From a virus, in IMG/VR virus record IMGVR_UViG_3300032783_000003, positions 1 to 47,804 of that record: a stretch of DNA of 47,804 bases. One strand, written 5' to 3'. The position numbers and the translations under genes were made by a program. Below the pieces are notes generated by a model, which had not been told where the DNA came from, ran no database searches, and was given only the letters and a program-made list of their open reading frames with translations. Shown in pieces: positions 44,653 through 47,804 of the stretch (its first letter is position 1; each line of letters starts with the position of its first letter).

Positions 44653-45908
44653 CAGCGCCTCCGAAAAGTCTTCATTAATGCCTTGATTGCGTCTGGATCC
44701 ATACCAGGCTTGAACTCAAGCACATAACCATCTTTGTAGGCTGTAGTTTTGATATTTTTAGAAAGGTCAGCAAAGCAAATACAGCCCTTAAACTTGTGAT
44801 TCTGAAACTGTTGACCGCCACAAATCTGGCAGCTCTTCTCAGACTCTGATTTGCCTACTGAGAAACTCGGTGGTTTTTGCTGCTTGGGTTGTTTTTGTGG
44901 TGGTGTTGGAGCTTCTGGACCTTGTTGAGCTTGAGGCTTTTGAGATTGCCCAGGTAGTTCGACCTTACCAAATTGAGGATTCGCTCTATTACCTTCCCAT
45001 AAGGCTCGGCCCATTGCTGTTTGAGTGTGACTTGGCAGTATTTTCTTACCCGTTAGTTTTTCGGCATAAGCATATATGGCACTAGCCAGCCCTTTGCGAC
45101 GGTGATGAGGTACCACGTCTACTCCATCAGGGATTAGGTTACCTCCATAATGGCTAAACCAGGCCTTACCAGCATGGCTTCCATCAGGAGCTGAAGCTAC
45201 AACCTGTGTTACGAAGTCTCCATTGCCTAAGTCACGATGTTGGTGACTTATCTGATACCCAGCACTCGGATCAAGAACCTTTTTGCTAAGCTGAGGAATG
45301 AAGAAACCCTTATAACGATTTTGATGCCAATCTGCGATAGTGCCAGCATCCTTAAGGGAACTGATACCATGCTGAACTTGAGAACCAGTTCGAGTATGTA
45401 CCACCGAATACGGTCGATCCGGCGCACCAGAGTGCTCAACATGATAACCTCCATGGGTAGTCATCCTTTGGGGTTTTAAAGCACCAGGAGACTTTAGTTC
45501 ATGCATTAGAACTTGAGCCTTGGTAAGGGTATCAATCGACTTACCTAGTTTGACAAGTACAGTATCCCTTACTTCTGCATCTAGCCTTTGGGGTTCTAGG
45601 CCTAAGGCCATAGCTACGCCGGCTGCTATGTGGTAAATCGAGGCTTTCTCGAAGCTATATACACCATCAGTTAGACCGATACTTCCAGAAAAGCCTTCCT
45701 CAGACTTTTGGAATTGAACGTAGGAGTTTTCGATACCAGGAATTGGACCTTCATATTCGTGTTCAATAGTAAAGCTAAGCCATCCCACGATAGTACGTGG
45801 AATGAGAATGTCGGCAAGCTGGGGCTCACGCTCAACGGCTTTCTTTAGAGCTTTAGCTCCATCCAAGCCTAAGGCTGCGGCTAAGAATTGTTGTCCCAAA
45901 TCTGCCAT
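44652..45908 (-). CDS. Virion-type protein with GNAT-like domain
   Basis: A 418-residue protein. An N-terminal domain of unknown fold is followed by a region with VDVVPHHRRKGLASAIYAYAE (about residues 265-285), matching GNAT motif A (V-x-P-x-x-R-x-x-G-L-A), where the R/Q-x-x-G/A loop binds acetyl-CoA. A Gln/Pro-rich linker and a zinc knuckle (CQICGG, later CICF) end the protein. It could acetylate a protein or be a retired enzyme used structurally. GGTGGAG precedes the ATG. Confidence 0.6.
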   Translation of the reverse strand: MADLGQQFLAAALGLDGAKALKKAVEREPQLADILIPRTIVGWLSFTIEHEYEGPIPGIENSYVQFQKSEEGFSGSIGLTDGVYSFEKASIYHIAAGVAMALGLEPQRLDAEVRDTVLVKLGKSIDTLTKAQVLMHELKSPGALKPQRMTTHGGYHVEHSGAPDRPYSVVHTRTGSQVQHGISSLKDAGTIADWHQNRYKGFFIPQLSKKVLDPSAGYQISHQHRDLGNGDFVTQVVASAPDGSHAGKAWFSHYGGNLIPDGVDVVPHHRRKGLASAIYAYAEKLTGKKILPSHTQTAMGRALWEGNRANPQFGKVELPGQSQKPQAQQGPEAPTPPQKQPKQQKPPSFSVGKSESEKSCQICGGQQFQNHKFKGCICFADLSKNIKTTAYKDGYVLEFKPGMDPDAIKALMKTFRRR

Positions 45909-45929
45909 AGATCAACTCCACCCCTAAGA

Positions 45930-46802
45930 TTACTTTGGGCCAAAGCCCCCATCATCTGGAGCATTAGTCTGTCTAGGACTTCTAGGATCACGAGCCATAT
46001 CATCCTGGCTCTCATTGAGATAAAGGAACTCGCGGTTAAGTAGTGCTTGTTGGGGCATCTGAATTAGACGCCTTTCATCGCCAGTAAAGCTTTCAATCTG
46101 AGCGACACGGATTTCATGGAGCAATCGAGCACAGTACCAAAACGGTCGATACCAATAACGAACGCTGATAATAGCACCACGACCTGTTTCAAGATCGTTC
46201 ATAGGTCTACGACCACAATCCTGCTTCCACACGATTGCGCCCTTAATGACATCAAAGTCCTGACCCTCTTTGTAAGTGTCACCCCTTGAGTCTACCAGAC
46301 GCTGAACGCCAATAGCGGGAAAGTTCAACCTATCGACGCCAGTTTCATTGCAACGGGCAAGCTGCCATGTAAGGACCAAAATGGCTTCTTCCTCAAGGAA
46401 GAAACGATCAAAGGCAGCAACATAGAAAGGCTTAGGATCGCAATTAACACAACTGGGATCTTGATCATAATACCGAGGAAAGGTAGTAGTAAAACTAGCT
46501 CCATGGACAAATCCAACATCCTGGAGGTGTGGTTGATTCCCATTACCAAGCAATGTAGCCGTGATTATACCTGCTCGCTCATAAAGGAAACCATTGGAAC
46601 AACCAGCGTGATCTTCATGCGGTCTACGGTTATCGTCCAGGTCGGTCATTCCAACCGGACACCTGGTAGCCGTGTAATGGACTAGCCGAACCCCTTGGCT
46701 TCGAATAGCAAGGTCGAAAGCATCAGGATCGACTGAGATCCTAACGTTCGGGATATCTGTGATGATATCCTCAATTGCGGTTGTGCCACGTCTATTACTC
46801 AT
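45930..46802 (-). CDS. Virion structural protein
   Basis: A 290-residue protein with ordered, aromatic-rich sequence (DDNRRPHEDHAGCSNGFLYE, ALLNREFLYLNESQDD). The cysteine pairs (PSCVNCDPK, then C in KQDCGRRP) could bind zinc. It resembles neck or connector proteins of large myoviruses in feel, but no family can be named. In the same operon as the flanking - strand genes, starting 4 bases after the previous stop. Confidence 0.6.
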   Translation of the reverse strand: MSNRRGTTAIEDIITDIPNVRISVDPDAFDLAIRSQGVRLVHYTATRCPVGMTDLDDNRRPHEDHAGCSNGFLYERAGIITATLLGNGNQPHLQDVGFVHGASFTTTFPRYYDQDPSCVNCDPKPFYVAAFDRFFLEEEAILVLTWQLARCNETGVDRLNFPAIGVQRLVDSRGDTYKEGQDFDVIKGAIVWKQDCGRRPMNDLETGRGAIISVRYWYRPFWYCARLLHEIRVAQIESFTGDERRLIQMPQQALLNREFLYLNESQDDMARDPRSPRQTNAPDDGGFGPK

Positions 46803-46806
46803 TACT

Positions 46807-47139
46807 TTAATCTGCTTCTGAGCGGCTGCTGGTTTCAGCCTGGATTTGACGCATATCGTCGGTGATTTTCTCGTACTTCGGCAGGACCATCTGGAATGAA
46901 TCAGGAGTTACATGGTCTGCCTTTGAGAGATCGGACCAAACAATTTCGGGCTCATGTTTACCTGCAATAAAACGAGCAACAGCCCGATGAGGTCCAGTGC
47001 CAAGAGTCTCAAAACTCGCACCTTTTCGCATAACCAGAACGTGAAGACCACCTTTAGTGCGTAGGTGATACACGGGCTGGCCACGCAAGTCCCCGACCTT
47101 TTTAGGTTTCTCGTCAATCTGCCTGGAATCTATATTCAT
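46807..47139 (-). CDS. Hypothetical protein, first gene of the right-end operon
   Basis: A 110-residue protein (GDLRGQPVYHLRTKGGLHVL, VMRKGASFETLGTGPHRAVA) with a probable small alpha/beta fold; no family recognised. AGGAG lies 7 bases before the ATG. It heads the - strand operon that runs to 42990, and the hairpin with CCCCTAATCTTTAA at 47149-47173 lies directly upstream. Confidence 0.65.
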   Translation of the reverse strand: MNIDSRQIDEKPKKVGDLRGQPVYHLRTKGGLHVLVMRKGASFETLGTGPHRAVARFIAGKHEPEIVWSDLSKADHVTPDSFQMVLPKYEKITDDMRQIQAETSSRSEAD

Positions 47140-47148
47140 AGCGATTCT

Positions 47149-47173
47149 CCTGGGTTAAAGATTAGGGGCCAGG
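47149..47173 (-). promoter_or_regulatory. Candidate late control element at the head of the right-end operon
   Basis: CCTGG (47149-47153) and CCAGG (47169-47173) form a short stem around GTTAAAGATTAGGGG. On the transcribed strand the loop reads CCCCTAATCTTTAAC. It lies 10 bases upstream of the ATG at 47139. The 15 bases TTAAAGATTAGGGGC are an exact repeat of 42903-42917, and the core matches the hairpins at 20054 and 30727. Confidence 0.45.
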
Positions 47174-47176
47174 GAC

Positions 47177-47205
47177 TTGACAAGTTTAGAACGCCAAGAG
47201 ATATT
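47177..47205 (+). promoter_or_regulatory. Candidate sigma70-type promoter
   Basis: TTGACA (47177-47182) and GATATT (47200-47205) with a 17-base spacer, 25 bases before the ATG at 47230 and its AAAGGAG. A perfect -35 with a 4/6 -10. It drives the short + strand gene that follows. Confidence 0.45.
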
Positions 47206-47229
47206 CCAATTTTCCAAAGGAGTACCGCA

Positions 47230-47439
47230 ATGTCCCATTTCAGTGTCTTAGTAATTGGTGAGAACGTTGATGAGCAGATGGCTCCATATCAAGAGAACAA
47301 TATGGGGCTTGGTCTCAAGGAGGCCAAGGACCTGGTGGAAGCGTTCCAGGGAACCATACCCCAACCTACTTCAGCGAGCAGAAGTTTGAGACCGTCCACA
47401 AGGACGATGACCGGGGCGAAGACGATTATCAAGTCTTGA
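47230..47439 (+). CDS. Phage MSHFSVLVIG-family protein, apparently frameshifted
   Basis: A 69-residue frame. The N-terminus MSHFSVLVIGENVDEQMAPY, followed by QENNMG, is a widespread phage protein start of unknown function; relatives I recall are much longer. After about residue 40 the frame becomes Ser/Arg/Thr-rich noise. The -1 frame continues sensibly (PTYFSEQKFETVHKDDDRGE) from 47356. One extra G in the GGG at about 47352-47354 would join them. A strong AAAGGAGTACC site precedes the ATG. Confidence 0.65.
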   Translation: MSHFSVLVIGENVDEQMAPYQENNMGLGLKEAKDLVEAFQGTIPQPTSASRSLRPSTRTMTGAKTIIKS

Positions 47440-47803
47440 GCCAAAGCCTGTTGACTGCCGCCGACATATTATCGGCAGTCAACAGGCTTTTTACTTTGGC
47501 TAGGCGTTCTACGCTTGGCTTTGGATCTATGCCGTAACGTGTCAAGATCTGTTCGAGATCATCGGCGTGTAAACGATTGACCCATTCTTTTAGCTCGTCA
47601 TCCAAGTTCCGACTAATCATAGGCATGGCCTTTAAACGACCCTCAGCATCTAGTTCCTTCCAAGAAGAAGCTTGCCAAGCCCGTAAGTAATAGGGTATAA
47701 AGCTATTTGGATCGCTGGCTGGATCAAAATCCGAGCCAGCAAAAGCAGATCCATGATCAATTAGAGCCACGTGAAAATTATCCTTAGCTGGTCCAACCAT
47801 TAG
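47429..47803 (-). CDS. C-terminal part of a kinase-like protein (partial)
   Basis: The frame is open to the window edge, so this is the C-terminal 125 or so residues of a longer protein; the ATG at 47800 is probably internal. FHVALIDHGSAFAG resembles the I-D-x-G-x-A-F motif of HipA/PI3-4-kinase-like phage proteins, where the Asp binds metal. The rest is helical (EWVNRLHADDLEQILTRYGI). Its last 20 codons run through the terminator stem. Kinase assignment is tentative. Confidence 0.5.
   Translation of the reverse strand, partial: LMVGPAKDNFHVALIDHGSAFAGSDFDPASDPNSFIPYYLRAWQASSWKELDAEGRLKAMPMISRNLDDELKEWVNRLHADDLEQILTRYGIDPKPSVERLAKVKSLLTADNMSAAVNRLWLKT
47440..47500. terminator. Bidirectional terminator between convergent genes
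   Basis: A perfect 16-bp stem AGCCTGTTGACTGCCG (47445-47460) and CGGCAGTCAACAGGCT (47473-47488) with a 12-base loop and TTTTT after it (47488-47492). The outer arms GCCAAAG (47440-47446) and CTTTGGC (47494-47500) extend the symmetry. It ends the + strand gene and overlaps the last codons of the - strand gene. Confidence 0.85.
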
Positions 47804-47804
47804 G

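Noticed and set aside
1-47804. CRISPR array, insertion sequence or attachment site
   Set aside because: No regularly spaced repeats, no transposase, and no flanking direct repeats were seen by eye.

Overview
This window looks like part of the genome of a large, contractile-tailed (myovirus-type) bacteriophage. Evidence: an 839-residue tail sheath protein next to a tail-tube-type protein, a run of low-complexity Ser/Thr/Ala/Gly-rich virion proteins, tight packing with ATGA/TAATG stop-start overlaps, many small hypothetical proteins, several homing-type endonucleases, and phage-style copies of host enzymes. At least three products start with a lipoprotein-type signal (lipobox cysteine), so the host is probably a Gram-negative bacterium; I cannot name it. 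No terminase, capsid, polymerase or obvious endolysin is in the window, so it is a fragment of a larger genome. No gene-free stretch exceeds 300 bases; the longest gap, 11551-11730 (180 bases), holds a probable structured RNA.

Layout. 1-12440 (+ strand): accessory genes: a metallophosphoesterase, a P-loop kinase, HNH and endonuclease VII-type nucleases, a DUF3307 membrane protein, an AAA+ ATPase followed by a strong terminator and a ClpP-like protease, an RlaP-type nucleotidyltransferase, a second AAA+ ATPase, a zincin lipoprotein and many small zinc-knuckle or charged proteins. 12437-13216 (- strand) is a secreted trypsin-like lipoprotein. 13528-16934 (- strand) carries membrane proteins that could be part of a lysis module, a protein kinase-like protein, a nucleoside deoxyribosyltransferase-like protein and small proteins. 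17011-30702 (- strand) is the tail/virion operon: tube, sheath, a 1141-residue protein with an HExxH domain, a patatin phospholipase and fibre-like proteins. A two-gene + strand island (30808-31544) carries an endonuclease VII homologue. 31519-33965 (- strand) has two more virion-type genes; the second begins with a GGDEF/Cas10-like (mCpol-like) nucleotide polymerase palm. 34037-40416 (+ strand) is a nucleotide/cofactor metabolism block: phosphoribosyltransferase, dNMP kinase, 5'(3')-deoxyribonucleotidase, a frameshifted CoaD-like adenylyltransferase, an aberrant tRNA and an orotate phosphoribosyltransferase. 40316-47139 (mostly - strand) holds PTH2, zinc ribbon, VWA and further virion-type genes, including one with a GNAT-like segment and an inserted GIY-YIG endonuclease. 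The right end has a convergent gene pair with a bidirectional terminator.

How it fits together. The - strand looks like the late (virion and lysis) programme and the + strand islands like early/middle host-takeover and metabolism. Several - strand late genes are preceded by a hairpin whose loop carries the same short motif (AAGATTAAGG on the + strand, CCTTAATCTT on the transcribed strand). This is a candidate late control element. Several virion-type proteins are fused to enzyme-like domains (mCpol/GGDEF palm, HExxH, GNAT-like), and a patatin is embedded in the tail operon. The phage may therefore deliver or assemble enzymatic activities with its particle.

Two otherwise recognisable proteins are each interrupted by an apparent one-base loss in a homopolymer, either real decay or an assembly error. 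All functional statements rest on motif recognition by eye; no database search was run.
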